From contig NZ_LGAA01000003.1 in assembly GCF_001294465.1 (NCBI RefSeq), positions 186,001-250,000 on the forward strand: DNA of 64,000 bases, read 5' to 3'. Made by a program: the position numbers and the translations under genes. The notes under the pieces were generated by a model, which worked only from the letters and a program-made list of their open reading frames with translations, was not told where the DNA came from and made no database searches. This document shows, piece after piece, positions 51,486-61,263 of this stretch (position 1 is its first letter; each line of letters opens with the position of its first letter). The DNA comes from Moellerella wisconsensis ATCC 35017. Lineage in GTDB: Bacteria > Pseudomonadota > Gammaproteobacteria > Enterobacterales > Enterobacteriaceae.

Positions 51486-52718
51486 ATGACGGAACACAAT
51501 AAATCTACCGAGACGGATAATCACAAAGAGACAACGGATATCACCACCGAGCCGTCTCGTACCAAAAAACGTTCTGGCCTAGTGGGTAGCGCTATAGCTA
51601 TCGCAATTATTATCATTATTGGTGGCGGACTTTATTATACTCACCAACAAAATATTCAGTTAGCTAATGAAAATAATGACCTCAAACAACAAATGAGTGA
51701 TTTAATCGAGCAACAAAAAACTGAAAAAATGCGCTTAGATGATCTTCTCAGCGCTCATTCTGCATTGAATGATAAAACGAGCGAATACCAGAAACAGTTA
51801 GACCGACGTATGCAGGAATTACAAGCGCATGTCACCGCACTTTCTAGTTCTGACGTTAAAAACTGGCTGATTGCTCAAGCTGATTTCATGGTAAAAATGG
51901 CCGGTCGTAAACTGTGGAATGACCATGATCCCGTTACCGCGGCGGTATTATTAAAAAGTGCCGATTCAAGTTTAGCGGAGATGAATGACCCAAGTTTATT
52001 AGATATTAGAAAATCAATTAATAATGATATCAGCAAATTAGCCACTATTAATCAAGTTGACTACGATGGGATAATTCTGCGCCTAAATCAGCTAAGTAAT
52101 GAAGTTGATAATTTACGTGTCGCAGATATTCACCGTGATGATGCCATGATGGATGAGGATAATGGCGAAGTTTCTGGCGATATTTCAGACTGGCAGCAGA
52201 ACTTATCGCGTAGTTGGAAAAGCTTCACCAATAATTTTATTACGGTTCGTGCACGCGATGGCTCAGAAACCCCTCTGCTCGCACCAAATCAAGATATTTA
52301 TCTGCGTGAAAATATCCGCTCACAATTATTAATTGCAGCTCAAGCTGTACCGCGTTATCAAGAACAAACCTATAAACAATCATTAGATCAAGTTTCTACT
52401 TGGATAAGAGCTTATTTTGATGTTGATGACCCAGCAACTAAAGCCTTTCTTTCTGAAGTAGATACTCTTTTAAATCAGCATATTGCGGTAGAAATGCCAG
52501 ATTCACTAGAGAGCCAACCAAAATTAGAGAAGGTGATGCAAACTCGCGTCCGTAATCTACTAACCCAAGCGTCAGAAAGCGTACTTCCTGAAATCAAACA
52601 GCCAGAAGCGCAACCGACAGAGCCTCAGCCAAGCGAGAAAACACCGAGAGAGCCGTCTACAGAGAAAAGTACTGACCGACTAGCAAAACCTACTCACTCG
52701 GCCACACAGGAGAGTTAA
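51486..52718 (+). CDS. hemX: HemX inner-membrane protein
   Basis: Anchored inner-membrane protein of the hem operon, annotated from homology as a putative uroporphyrinogen III methyltransferase, though it lacks SAM-methyltransferase motifs and its role is not established. A hydrophilic Thr/Glu-rich start is followed by one transmembrane segment (about 31-50, GSAIAIAIIIIIGGGLYY). A coiled coil covers about 55-115. The C-terminus is Pro/Glu/Thr-rich (from about 375). 410 residues against 393. Three bases separate it from hemY. Confidence 0.92.
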   Translation: MTEHNKSTETDNHKETTDITTEPSRTKKRSGLVGSAIAIAIIIIIGGGLYYTHQQNIQLANENNDLKQQMSDLIEQQKTEKMRLDDLLSAHSALNDKTSEYQKQLDRRMQELQAHVTALSSSDVKNWLIAQADFMVKMAGRKLWNDHDPVTAAVLLKSADSSLAEMNDPSLLDIRKSINNDISKLATINQVDYDGIILRLNQLSNEVDNLRVADIHRDDAMMDEDNGEVSGDISDWQQNLSRSWKSFTNNFITVRARDGSETPLLAPNQDIYLRENIRSQLLIAAQAVPRYQEQTYKQSLDQVSTWIRAYFDVDDPATKAFLSEVDTLLNQHIAVEMPDSLESQPKLEKVMQTRVRNLLTQASESVLPEIKQPEAQPTEPQPSEKTPREPSTEKSTDRLAKPTHSATQES

Positions 52719-52721
52719 TTA

Positions 52722-53915
52722 ATGATTAAAGTTCTGCTCCTTTTTATCATCCTGATTGCTGGCATTATTTTGGGACCTGTTTTATCAGGTCACCAAGGCT
52801 ATGTACTTATTCGAACTGATAATTACGATATCGTCACCAGTGTTACCAGCTTAGTTTTATGCTTTGTCCTACTGCAATTTATTTTGCTATTCATTGGCTG
52901 GTGCTATCGACGTTTTGTCAGCACAACATCTCGTACTCGTGGTTGGATATCCGGGCGCAAATATCATAAAGCCCATGATCAAACACAAAAAGCACTACTA
53001 AAACTAGCAGAAGGTGATTTCAAACAAGTTGAAAAATTAATGAGTAAACATGCTGATTATTCACAACAGCCGGTCATTAACTATCTGCTTGCTGCCGAAG
53101 CCGCACAACAACGCGGGGATGAATATCGTACCCATCAATATCTTGATCGCGCTGCTGAAGTCGCCGGTAATGAACAATTACCCGTTGATATAACTCGGGT
53201 AAGGATTCAATTAGCTGAAGGCGAAATTTTTGCTGCCAGAACAGGGGTCGATAAACTGTTAGATAAAGCCCCTCGTCATCCTGAAGTTCTGCGCCTTGCT
53301 GAGCAAGCGTATCTGAAATCAGGAGCTTATCAGGCTTTAATTGAATTATTACCAATTATCGGTAAAGAAAAAATTCATACCGATGATGAGTTAGAAACGC
53401 TGCGCCTTAAAGCTTATAAAGGTTTAATGAATCAGTGTATGGCCGAAGATGGCAGTGAAGGATTAACTCGATGGTGGAAAGCTCAAAGCCGTAAAGTCCG
53501 TCATGAAATAGCCCTGCAATCGTTTATCGCCGAGCATTTAATTGAATGTGGCGATCACGAGGGTGCACAAAAAATCATCCTCGATGGGCTAAAACAGCAA
53601 TACGATGAACGTTTATTATTACTTGTTCCACGGATAAAAACCAACCATCCTGAAGCGCTAGAAAAAGTCTTATTACACTTAATTAAGCATTCAGGGGCGA
53701 CACCATTATTAAACAGTACGCTGGGACAGATGGCATTACAACATGCTGAATGGGAGAAGGCAGAAAGCTACTTTAAAGCCGCATTAGCACAGCGGACAGA
53801 TCCACATGATGCTGCTTGGCTAGCGGATGCTCTCGATAAGCTGAAAAAACCAGAAGAAGCGGCAAAAGTACGTCAAGAAGCATTAATACATACCTTAAAG
53901 AAAGAACGTGAATAA
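52722..53915 (+). CDS. hemY: HemY inner-membrane TPR protein
   Basis: Enterobacterial HemY: two membrane segments at the N-terminus (about 3-22 and 40-62) and a cytoplasmic TPR region (about 85-390). It is not protoporphyrinogen oxidase; its precise role near haem synthesis is unsettled. Repeats are seen as AEGDFKQVEKLMSKHADYS, YLLAAEAAQQRGDEYRTHQYLDRAAEVAG and LGQMALQHAEWEKAESYFKAALAQR. 397 residues against 398. Last gene of the hem operon, ended by two terminators. Confidence 0.94.
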   Translation: MIKVLLLFIILIAGIILGPVLSGHQGYVLIRTDNYDIVTSVTSLVLCFVLLQFILLFIGWCYRRFVSTTSRTRGWISGRKYHKAHDQTQKALLKLAEGDFKQVEKLMSKHADYSQQPVINYLLAAEAAQQRGDEYRTHQYLDRAAEVAGNEQLPVDITRVRIQLAEGEIFAARTGVDKLLDKAPRHPEVLRLAEQAYLKSGAYQALIELLPIIGKEKIHTDDELETLRLKAYKGLMNQCMAEDGSEGLTRWWKAQSRKVRHEIALQSFIAEHLIECGDHEGAQKIILDGLKQQYDERLLLLVPRIKTNHPEALEKVLLHLIKHSGATPLLNSTLGQMALQHAEWEKAESYFKAALAQRTDPHDAAWLADALDKLKKPEEAAKVRQEALIHTLKKERE

Positions 53916-53946
53916 CCTCAACAATATATGTTGAGGGTATTTTTAG
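53916..53946 (+). terminator. First terminator of the hem operon
   Basis: CCTCAACA (53916-53923) / TGTTGAGG (53929-53936), 5-base loop, then GTATTTTTAG. Begins immediately after the hemY stop. Confidence 0.85.
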
Positions 53947-53968
53947 CTCTAACCCGTGACTTTCTACA

Positions 53969-54000
53969 AACGCTACATTGATATGTAGCATTTTTTTATT
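53969..54000 (+). terminator. Second tandem terminator of the hem operon
   Basis: GCTACAT (53972-53978) / ATGTAGC (53983-53989) with TGAT loop, followed by ATTTTTTTATT. No gene between the two hairpins. Confidence 0.8.
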
Positions 54001-54348
54001 ACGGCGCCCACAAAATAACGGCACAGAAAAATTGTTCTAAAAATCAATTATCAAAAAAATATGAATCTATTTAGTGATAATGTTCTCTAAAATAACAGTA
54101 GATAATCAAATATCCATCAAAAATAGATGGATGTTGGCGAGTAAAATATACTTATTGCTTCATTAAAAAATCAATAAATAAATTTAACCAAGAAAGATAG
54201 CAATACGATATTATTAATACTATTTGGAATAATGCCGATATCAAACAAACTGTATTTCTTTATGTTATAAACGATTTATTTAGTGTAAAACTAACAGTAT
54301 GATTTACAATCAACTATACCCAATATATTTAACTATCAGGATACCGGC
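54001..54348. other. AT-rich spacer between hem operon and a small membrane protein gene
   Basis: About 350 AT-rich bases. I see no further feature; the promoter of the small protein gene should be near the right end. Confidence 0.4.
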
Positions 54349-54582
54349 ATGAATGTAATTCGTACACTATGGCGATGGATAATCTCCTCCAAAGGCAGAT
54401 TGCAGGCTTTCTTTGATCTGCTATTACTTATCCTCTCCCCAATTATTTTTGTCCCTTTGATTGCATCTAATTTAGATGCATTAGATAAAGGCTCATTTAT
54501 TATTACTTTAGTTATCCTGTGTTACATTCAAATTACCCGTTGGTTTACCCACTGGTTTTGTAATCGTAAGCACAAAGTATAA
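54349..54582 (+). CDS. Small hypothetical membrane protein
   Basis: 77 residues, unrecognised. A basic N-terminus (RTLWRWIISSKGR) is followed by two hydrophobic segments, about 22-41 (FDLLLLILSPIIFVPLIASN) and 48-64. The C-terminus is basic (NRKHKV). ATG start with AGGA about ten bases upstream. It lies between hemY and glmZ, where E. coli has no such gene that I recall. Supported by SD, topology and start. Confidence 0.55.
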   Translation: MNVIRTLWRWIISSKGRLQAFFDLLLLILSPIIFVPLIASNLDALDKGSFIITLVILCYIQITRWFTHWFCNRKHKV

Positions 54583-54747
54583 TATTCAAGATTATTATAT
54601 AGCCAGCGAATAAAGAATTATCCGCTGGCATTCTCTCTTAGTATTATCTGCTATTTTTCCTACCAAAAATTATTACTCTAAAATTGTGCCGTATGTATTA
54701 TTTTGTATAAAAAACTATTTTCTTCATTTATTCAAAAAAAATTAGGC

Positions 54748-54777
54748 AAAAAAAAACACCTACCAACAGGCAGGTGT
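54748..54777 (-). terminator. Terminator of glmZ
   Basis: Minus-strand stem ACACCTGCC / GGTAGGTGT with TGTT loop, one mismatch, followed by nine T residues. Confidence 0.88.
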
Positions 54778-54957
54778 ATAAAAATACAATCAGGTCTACA
54801 GACGGGTGGTGCCTCACTCAACGTTACGTCCACTGGCTGATGAAAAGATGGCTAATCTTACTCATCTATATTGGACAATAGGCACCGATAATCGACTCTG
54901 CATCATCCCCGGCTTTATGAAGCATTGGCTGTCATAATAAATAGGATGAGCATCTAC
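54748..54957 (-). ncRNA. glmZ: Small RNA GlmZ
   Basis: About 210 bases on the minus strand. The 5' end GTAGATGCTCAT, internal CATAAA and GATGCAGAG, and the 3' block AACGTTGAGTGAGGCACC (54825-54808) match E. coli GlmZ. The locus, convergent with and next to hemY, is also the E. coli location. GlmZ activates glmS translation by Hfq-assisted pairing and is inactivated by RapZ/RNase E cleavage. The end is a strong terminator: ACACCTGCC/GGTAGGTGT stem (54777-54756, one mismatch) then nine Ts. Expected RNA length agrees with the 207-base E. coli precursor. A sigma-54 promoter lies just upstream. Confidence 0.9.
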
Positions 54958-54968
54958 ATCAATAATAA

Positions 54969-54985
54969 TGCAGTAATCATGCCAA
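54969..54985 (-). promoter_or_regulatory. Sigma-54 promoter of glmZ
   Basis: On the minus strand TTGGCATGATTACTGCA: GG and GC elements separated by exactly 10 bases, matching the sigma-54 -24/-12 consensus YTGGCAC-N5-TTGCW at nearly all positions. The GC is 12-13 bases before the GTAGATG 5' end of GlmZ. Confidence 0.85.
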
Positions 54986-55130
54986 CTTTTAAAAAGAGAG
55001 AATATAAACCTTATTGATTAATTCTCATGCCTAATCCTGGCGCTGGCATTCTAGTTATGCGTTTATTCAGTACGCACATATTAACCCGCAAATAAAAATA
55101 TTCTTTCCACAAAAGTATCATGTAGATAAG

Positions 55131-55148
55131 TGTCTCAATATAGAGACG
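55131..55148. promoter_or_regulatory. Candidate GlrR (QseF) binding site 1
   Basis: TGTCTC-AATATA-GAGACG, an 18-bp inverted repeat (last base off), about 146 bases upstream of the glmZ -24 element. The TGTC-N10-GAC(A) layout is that described for GlrR sites at glmY and glmZ. Confidence 0.65.
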
Positions 55149-55193
55149 CTTAAATGACAATTAAAAAATATCATTAAAAATCAATAGGTAAAA

Positions 55194-55211
55194 TGTCTCT
55201 GATTTGAGACA
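55194..55211. promoter_or_regulatory. Candidate GlrR (QseF) binding site 2
   Basis: Perfect 18-bp palindrome TGTCTC-TGATTT-GAGACA, about 210 bases upstream of the glmZ -24 element and 63 bases from site 1 (about six helical turns). Confidence 0.68.
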
Positions 55212-55570
55212 ATTAATAATAAATATATAATAAAATAGCGACAATAATAATTATTCTTTTAATAACAGTATGTTACTGAGAGCGCGATCATCAATTTTTC
55301 GCCCTCCTTTACTAAGCATAAATAGGCAACTTTTAGCCGTAAATAGTATTACAAATAAAAATAATTGCATCACAAAATAAGATAAATACTCATTAGGAGA
55401 AAAGATTGGATCTAAGAAAGGGATAATGCGATTTAATATGATTACACCCTTTGGATGGGATACCATCGAAATGAAGAAAAAATAATTCAATAACGTAAGC
55501 AGCTATAATGAATAGAATATAACGAATGGAATAATCACTGGTACAATTGCTGAGTAATAACTAAATAGCA

Positions 55571-55594
55571 AAAACCCCGCTATAAGCAGGGTTC
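55571..55594 (-). terminator. Terminator of the argX-hisR-leuT-proM operon
   Basis: Minus strand AACCCTGC / GCGGGGTT (55593-55573) with TTATA loop, followed by TTTGC within GTTTTTGC. Eight bases past proM. Confidence 0.8.
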
Positions 55595-55601
55595 TTAAAT
55601 T

Positions 55602-55678
55602 TGGTCGGCGAGAGAGGATTCGAACCTCCGACCCACTGGTCCCAAACCAGTTGCGCTACCAAGCTGCGCTACTCGCCG
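55602..55678 (-). tRNA. proM: tRNA-Pro (TGG)
   Basis: 77 bases, minus strand, 5' CGGCGAG, anticodon TGG, encoded CCA. Matches E. coli proM. Last of four tRNA genes. Confidence 0.97.
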
Positions 55679-55742
55679 ATTTATAGTGTTTATTGTTAAT
55701 AACACTTTACAACTTTATATTACACATCCGCTCAATTTTTTA

Positions 55743-55829
55743 TGGTGCGAAGGGGGGGACTTGAACCCCCACGTCCGTAAGGACACTAACACCTGAAGCT
55801 AGCGCGTCTACCAATTCCGCCACCATCGC
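55743..55829 (-). tRNA. leuT: tRNA-Leu (CAG)
   Basis: 87-base class II tRNA, minus strand, anticodon CAG in CTTCAGGTG, long variable arm, encoded CCA. The acceptor stem has one non-pair at its fifth position, where E. coli leuT also has a mismatch. Confidence 0.96.
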
Positions 55830-55845
55830 AAGGCATCATAAAAAA

Positions 55846-55921
55846 TGGGGTGGCTAATGGGGCTCGAACCCACGACAACTGGAATCACAATCCAGGGCTC
55901 TACCAACTGAGCTATAGCCAC
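55846..55921 (-). tRNA. hisR: tRNA-His (GTG)
   Basis: 76 bases plus an encoded G at position -1 (complement of 55922), minus strand, anticodon GTG, CCA encoded. Matches E. coli hisR with a small T-arm change. Confidence 0.97.
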
Positions 55922-56015
55922 CATAACTTTACTTTTAAAGCTTAGTTATCATTTTACTATATTTTACTGCATGCAACAACGATTTATCAGACCGTAGCTA
56001 GACACACTTCAAAAG

Positions 56016-56092
<77 letters not shown>

Positions 56093-56113
56093 TTCACGCC
56101 GTTGCGGATGAGG

Positions 56114-56142
56114 ATAGTACGGATTTATGCCCCTGCTGTCTA
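56114..56142 (-). promoter_or_regulatory. Promoter of the argX tRNA operon
   Basis: Minus strand -35 TAGACA (56142-56137), 17-base spacer, -10 TACTAT (56119-56114), about 22 bases before argX. Confidence 0.7.
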
Positions 56143-56265
56143 GTGCTTTTTAAAATAAAATTACTGTTTGCTCTAGTTTTGTTCATTTCGTCGATAAAGA
56201 GAGCAATTATGCCCTCTTTTCTCGCTTTAAACAGATTTGAGCTGACAAAATAATCGTAAAAAATT

Positions 56266-57633
56266 TTAATTTTTTCGATTTATGCCGCGAGTAATAAAAT
56301 ACATGATTGAAACAATAGACAGAAAAATACCTCCCACTATCAACGATAGTCGAGTATCAGGATTTAATGCCATCCCAACTAATACGCACACTAAGAAAAG
56401 TAATGTAAGGTAGTTAACCCAAGGGAAGGCTATTGATTTAAAAGGATGCCCGACTAATTGAGCTTTATTTTGCTGACGAAAACGTAATTGGCTGGTTAAA
56501 ATAACAAACCACGGCACCATCCCCGGAAGAACACTGGCACTATAGACGTAAATAAATACCGACTGCGGATCAGGGATAATATAATTTAAGCTAGATCCTG
56601 CAATTAAACACAGAATCGTTATCCCTACACAACGCGCAGGCACTCCATTCGCTGTAACTTTTAATAATGAGGCGGGTAACTGTTTATTCTGCGCCAATGC
56701 GTAAAGCATCCGCCCCCCGCTATACATCCCACTATTACATCCCGAGAGCGCGGCCGTTAAGACTACAAAGTTAATCACAGCAGCCGCAGAGACAATCCCC
56801 ACTTTAGCAAATGTCATAACGAATGGACTGCCTTGATGGCCGACTTCCGTCCAAGGGAACAGCGTGACAACAATAAAAATAGCACCGACATAAAAAATTA
56901 GGATCCGCCACAAAATATTGCCAATAGCTTTACGTAAAGTAACTTGTGGATTTTTAGCCTCACCCGCAGTGATCCCAACTAGCTCAACGCCTTGATAAGA
57001 AGCCACAACAATACAAAGAGCAAATAAAAAACCTTTCCAGCCGCCGGCAAAAAATCCTCCGTGTTCGGTTAAATTTGCCAGCCCTATAGGCTCAAAATTA
57101 TTCCCGATACCAAAGAATATTAATCCTAATCCAATCAATATCATCACAATGATGGTCGTGACTTTAATCATCGCAAACCAAAACTCTAATTCGCCATACA
57201 ATCTTACTGCCGCTAAATTAGCCGCAGCAACTAAAGCCACAGCGATAATAGCAAATATCCATTGTGGAACATCTGGGAACCACAATTCTGCATATACACC
57301 AATTGCTGTAATTTCGGAGATACCGACAGCTACCCACATAAACCAGTAACCCCAAGCCGTTAAACATCCCCAAAATGGGCTGAGATATTTATGACCAAAC
57401 GATGCGAAGGATCCCGTCACTGGCTCTAGAAAAAGCATTTCGCCCATGGAGCGCATAATGAAAAAGACAAATAAGCCAGCAATAATATAGGCCAGTAATA
57501 CTGATGGACCAGCCCATTTTAAGGTACTTGCTGACCCCATAAATAGACCTACACCAATAGTCCCTCCTAAGGCAATAAGCTCGATATGTCGGGCTTCCAG
57601 CCCTCGTTGTAATCCCTGTTTTGGCGTCGTCAT
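56266..57633 (-). CDS. thrP: Threonine/serine permease ThrP (YifK)
   Basis: APC-superfamily amino-acid transporter of the AAT family, about 12 transmembrane helices. Very close to E. coli Yif[47 protein letters not shown] near the N-terminus, [40 protein letters not shown] and [19 protein letters not shown]. coli YifK is a threonine and serine importer. The start at 57633 has AGGGG six bases upstream and gives 455 residues; an earlier ATG five codons upstream is in frame. It sits between wecG and the tRNA operon, as in E. coli. Confidence 0.95.
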   Translation of the reverse strand: MTTPKQGLQRGLEARHIELIALGGTIGVGLFMGSASTLKWAGPSVLLAYIIAGLFVFFIMRSMGEMLFLEPVTGSFASFGHKYLSPFWGCLTAWGYWFMWVAVGISEITAIGVYAELWFPDVPQWIFAIIAVALVAAANLAAVRLYGELEFWFAMIKVTTIIVMILIGLGLIFFGIGNNFEPIGLANLTEHGGFFAGGWKGFLFALCIVVASYQGVELVGITAGEAKNPQVTLRKAIGNILWRILIFYVGAIFIVVTLFPWTEVGHQGSPFVMTFAKVGIVSAAAVINFVVLTAALSGCNSGMYSGGRMLYALAQNKQLPASLLKVTANGVPARCVGITILCLIAGSSLNYIIPDPQSVFIYVYSASVLPGMVPWFVILTSQLRFRQQNKAQLVGHPFKSIAFPWVNYLTLLFLVCVLVGMALNPDTRLSLIVGGIFLSIVSIMYFITRGINRKN

Positions 57634-58079
57634 GATTTCCCCTGTCATTGATAACGATGGATCAAAAAATCGATTAATTAAAATAGTGTTATTTATCTAA
57701 AATTATTCAATATGCATACAGTAATCTGCAAAATAAATCTAACGGCATAATTAATATGCTCAGTGATTATTAGAGAGACACCTAAATATCAACATATTGA
57801 TGTATAAAAGGTAAATAAAGAATAAAACATCTCTAACGCTGGCATTTCATGCTATCGGTATCTATTCAGTTGCTGGCATAATTTCGCGTCTATTTAAGCA
57901 CAGATCAGTGTTAAATCTAAAAAATAGACATTTATACGATTATTATTGATATTAAAATGCCTTGAATAGACAAACATTAGTCAAAAATAGCAATCGCTAG
58001 AGACAGTTTTCAGGGATTATAAAAATATTTGCCGCAGGTGACCAGACATAATGCCAGTCACCTGGGTTAGAAAAGCCGA
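57634..58079. other. wecG-thrP intergenic region
   Basis: 446 AT-rich bases. The left part should carry the thrP promoter; the right end holds the ECA operon terminator. No ORF or motif beyond that was recognised. Confidence 0.45.
58030..58066 (-). terminator. Terminator of the ECA operon
   Basis: CAGGTGAC (58035-58042) / GTCACCTG (58057-58064), 8-bp stem with a 14-base loop, 15 bases past the wecG stop. Minus-strand continuation is CGGCAAATATTTTTAT, so the T-run is displaced. Confidence 0.6.
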
Positions 58080-58817
58080 TTACAGCTTACCGCTGTAATA
58101 ATAACCGAGGAATTTTAATAGCTTCAATTGGCGGCGCAAACGACTTGGCTGTGAGAGTAGACGATATAACCATTCTAATCCCATATTTTGCCAAATTTTC
58201 GGCGCACGCTTAACATGTCCAGTAAACACATCGTAGGTTCCACCAACGCCCATATAAAGCGCATCAGGCTGCACAATACGGCAATCCCGCATTAACAGCT
58301 CCTGTTTAGGTGACCCCATCGCAACTGTAACAATTTTCGCCCCACTGTCCTTTATACGCACAAATAAGTCATCCCGCTGTTCTGGCGTAAAATATCCGTC
58401 TTGTGAGCCAACGATATTCACTTTCCACTGCGCCCGTAATTTGCGCTCAGTTTCAGCCAATATTTCAGGTTTTCCGCCGACTAAAAATACGGGGGTTCCT
58501 TCTTGCCCTGCGCGCTCCATCATCGCTTCCCATAAATCTGCACCCGCGACACGAGAAACCTCAGCGGTCGGATATTTACGACGAATAGCGCGAACAATAC
58601 TAATACCATCGGCATACAAATATTCAGCTTGACTCAATAAGGTGTTGAGCGCCGGATCATTTTCTGCGGTTAATACTTTTTCAGCATTGATAGCAACCAA
58701 CGTTCCTGTTTTCACGCTGCCATCAGCAAATAAATAATCTAAAAAATGAGCCATGTCTCTGAATCCCCAGATATCATGACCACGGATCGTATATTTAGGG
58801 ATATTTGACTGTTGCAT
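58080..58817 (-). CDS. wecG: UDP-N-acetyl-D-mannosaminuronic acid transferase WecG
   Basis: GT26-family transferase that adds ManNAcA to GlcNAc-PP-undecaprenol, making lipid II of enterobacterial common antigen. Family blocks: [47 protein letters not shown], and [16 protein letters not shown]. 245 residues against 246. Last gene of the ECA cluster; wzyE ends 8 bases upstream. Confidence 0.96.
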   Translation of the reverse strand: MQQSNIPKYTIRGHDIWGFRDMAHFLDYLFADGSVKTGTLVAINAEKVLTAENDPALNTLLSQAEYLYADGISIVRAIRRKYPTAEVSRVAGADLWEAMMERAGQEGTPVFLVGGKPEILAETERKLRAQWKVNIVGSQDGYFTPEQRDDLFVRIKDSGAKIVTVAMGSPKQELLMRDCRIVQPDALYMGVGGTYDVFTGHVKRAPKIWQNMGLEWLYRLLSQPSRLRRQLKLLKFLGYYYSGKL

Positions 58818-58825
58818 AAAATTCC

Positions 58826-60181
58826 TTATCTATTCAAATAGCGCTGATTTTTCAAATAATTAACGGTATGCATCCGGATAAGCCCTGCACTTTCAAATAA
58901 CCAATACAGCAGCTTTGCAATCACCAGACAAGCGCCAAAAACTAAGCAGAAAAATACCACTCGTGAAACAAAAGAGTCGACGCCTTCACGCGCCAGTACA
59001 ATAATATTAAAGATAGCTCCAAAACAAAATGCCTGTAAAATCGCTGACTTATAGCGATTAGATTCATTCCGTCCCATTTCATAGAGCCAATCAAACCATT
59101 TAATAATTAATCCTACTGCTATCGCCCCCAACGGAATAAAAAATACACCGCCCATCACGACTAAAGAGCCTATTAAGGTCGGTGAAATCGCTAAACCAGA
59201 GTGGTTATTTAACACTTCCCAAGTAAAATAATTAGCCGAATTGAGGACAATATCCGGACGTTCAGGCCATAACCAACTAGGAATAAAGACATAAAAGTCG
59301 CGGATAATCGGAGCTAATCCTTGAAAATCAATTTTGTCATAATTATCCAATAGTAAGCCCAAGTTCTCCCACGGTGAAAATGTATCCCGTGTCAGATAAA
59401 GGAAGGTATAAAAGGCTTCTGCACCGCTAACATCTAGTCCATAGCGTTTTAATGCTAACCAAAACATCCCGACAATCCCGGCGACTCCTGCCGCAGCCAG
59501 CATCCATAGCGTGATCCAACCTCTGACAATCCCAATAAACAAAAATAATGCAAAGGCGATAATAATATTTGCGCGCGTTCCCCCAACAATCACATAAGTC
59601 AGAAAGCCAAAAGCGACCGTACTACACAGAAAAAATAACCAGCGCTGTTGGGTTGGGCGTAAGAAATAGATCACTAACATCGCGGGAATGAAAAAATAAA
59701 AAAAACGTTTTAAGGCAACGCCGGAGACCTGACTGGAAAATATCTGGCTATAAGATTTTAATTTAAAGAGTAAAAAGCCGTTCTGCATAAAGAATATGCC
59801 GACCGTAATAATAGCCACCAGCGCCAATAATAAACACGTTAAATTGGTCTCCACTCGGTTCATTGTAAACAATGGCCGCCGGGTATGAACCGAGGCTTTG
59901 CATAGCCTAGTTTTATAAGTAACGTAATAAATGGCATAGAAACACGTCGATGCGAGCAAGGCGTATAATAATGATTCAGAGGGAACTACTGCGACATCGA
60001 ATTGGAATACCAAGGCACAAGTTAATGGAAATCCAAAATAGAATGTCAATAAATACAGCATAGAAAACAATACGTTGAAATTAAAACGAACACGACGAAA
60101 CTCCTGATAGGTCAGCACTCCAATGAAGATAATCGCGATTAAATAGACCAATGACAGACCACCAAGTTCAGCCAGCGTCAT
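58826..60181 (-). CDS. wzyE: ECA polymerase WzyE
   Basis: Polytopic inner-membrane polymerase of ECA trisaccharide repeats. 451 residues with about 11 hydrophobic segments and a large periplasmic loop ([42 protein letters not shown]). Sequence like [14 protein letters not shown] and [15 protein letters not shown] is characteristic. E. coli WzyE is 450 residues. Start overlaps wecF by four bases. Confidence 0.96.
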   Translation of the reverse strand: MTLAELGGLSLVYLIAIIFIGVLTYQEFRRVRFNFNVLFSMLYLLTFYFGFPLTCALVFQFDVAVVPSESLLYALLASTCFYAIYYVTYKTRLCKASVHTRRPLFTMNRVETNLTCLLLALVAIITVGIFFMQNGFLLFKLKSYSQIFSSQVSGVALKRFFYFFIPAMLVIYFLRPTQQRWLFFLCSTVAFGFLTYVIVGGTRANIIIAFALFLFIGIVRGWITLWMLAAAGVAGIVGMFWLALKRYGLDVSGAEAFYTFLYLTRDTFSPWENLGLLLDNYDKIDFQGLAPIIRDFYVFIPSWLWPERPDIVLNSANYFTWEVLNNHSGLAISPTLIGSLVVMGGVFFIPLGAIAVGLIIKWFDWLYEMGRNESNRYKSAILQAFCFGAIFNIIVLAREGVDSFVSRVVFFCLVFGACLVIAKLLYWLFESAGLIRMHTVNYLKNQRYLNR

Positions 60182-61263
60182 GCTGTCTCCTCCATCAACT
60201 GAAGCAGGTCTTTCCAGCCATCAATAAAGTTAGGCGCAAAAAAATCAATATGCTGTTTATCCAGCAGGTTCATCTGTCGCTGCGCTTCATTAATTAACGA
60301 CTCAGACAGCTCATCGCCATAAAATAGTACGGGAACATTTTGAGCGGTAAGATCTTGCCAGAACGAATTTTTGCGGCTAATGACAAAAGGTACGCAAAAT
60401 TGAATTAGCAGACACAATGTCCCCACGCCTTGCTGGCGATCAAAAATAAAATAGCCTAGTTGGCAGCGCTTTAATAATTCCAAATACTCAGAAAACGGCA
60501 TTTTTTGTTGCAATATTTCAACATTTTCTGACGGAAATAATTCATGGGCAGCTTGTGTTACTTGCTCAATATAGGGCTGATTATTCTCCGGATATCCCAT
60601 TGGGACAATCACATGAGCTTTATTCCCAAACTGAGTTTTTATCGCTTTTAAGGCTTCAATATGGCGATTTGAATGATCGCCTGAGTTACCTAATAATATA
60701 GTAATTTTGTCTTTATTCTCGCACACAGGAGCGGAATCTAAGGTTAATGCAGGGTCCATACGCGTCGGAAAATATAATACGCTCGACGGAATATTAGGAT
60801 TACGCTGCATAAAATAACTGAGATCTCCGCGAGTCGCGCAGACATGTCCCACACGTTTTTGCGCTAAACGTCGGATAAAATAGAATAATCGAAACTTCAA
60901 AGATTTCGACTCTTCATATAAATCAGCCCCCCAAATATGCCACCAAAACTGATGAGATCTGATTTTTCCGCATAGCAGCGCTATCCATATCAATGCGTTA
61001 AATTGACCATGAAAGAGAAAACGGCACGATTGATTCGATTGAGCTTGGGCAATGACAGCCTCCGCAATCGACTTTTTATCCTCAAATAATTCAATCTGCA
61101 AGGCAGGAAATGATTGTGCTAGCGTTTTATCGCGGCTCACAACCTTAAATATAGGCTTTTCTAACCCGGCTAATTGATGGCAAAGCACATCATTAAAATA
61201 GGTCAGTACCGTCTGATTATGATGCGGGATATTAGATCCCAAAACGTGAATTAAGGTTGTCAT
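60178..61263 (-). CDS. wecF: TDP-N-acetylfucosamine:lipid II N-acetylfucosaminyltransferase WecF
   Basis: GT56-family enzyme that adds Fuc4NAc to ECA lipid II, completing lipid III on the cytoplasmic face. Blocks: [54 protein letters not shown] and [25 protein letters not shown]. 361 residues against 359. Overlaps both neighbours by four bases (wzxE and wzyE). Confidence 0.96.
   Translation of the reverse strand: MTTLIHVLGSNIPHHNQTVLTYFNDVLCHQLAGLEKPIFKVVSRDKTLAQSFPALQIELFEDKKSIAEAVIAQAQSNQSCRFLFHGQFNALIWIALLCGKIRSHQFWWHIWGADLYEESKSLKFRLFYFIRRLAQKRVGHVCATRGDLSYFMQRNPNIPSSVLYFPTRMDPALTLDSAPVCENKDKITILLGNSGDHSNRHIEALKAIKTQFGNKAHVIVPMGYPENNQPYIEQVTQAAHELFPSENVEILQQKMPFSEYLELLKRCQLGYFIFDRQQGVGTLCLLIQFCVPFVISRKNSFWQDLTAQNVPVLFYGDELSESLINEAQRQMNLLDKQHIDFFAPNFIDGWKDLLQLMEETA

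Larger units (their letters stand above)
54958..55601. other. glmZ control region and spacer to tRNA-Pro
   Basis: 644 bases. Holds the sigma-54 promoter, the two palindromes, and at the right end the tRNA operon terminator. A 79-codon minus-strand frame (55251-55490) begins with TTG, lacks an SD and is not called. Confidence 0.5.

Noticed and set aside
52722-53915. HemY as protoporphyrinogen oxidase
   Set aside because: The enterobacterial HemY has membrane and TPR features and no FAD motif; it shares only the name with the Bacillus enzyme.
55251-55490. 79-codon minus-strand frame upstream of glmZ
   Set aside because: TTG start without SD, AT-rich, and overlaps nothing conserved; hydrophobic composition alone is not evidence in AT-rich DNA.
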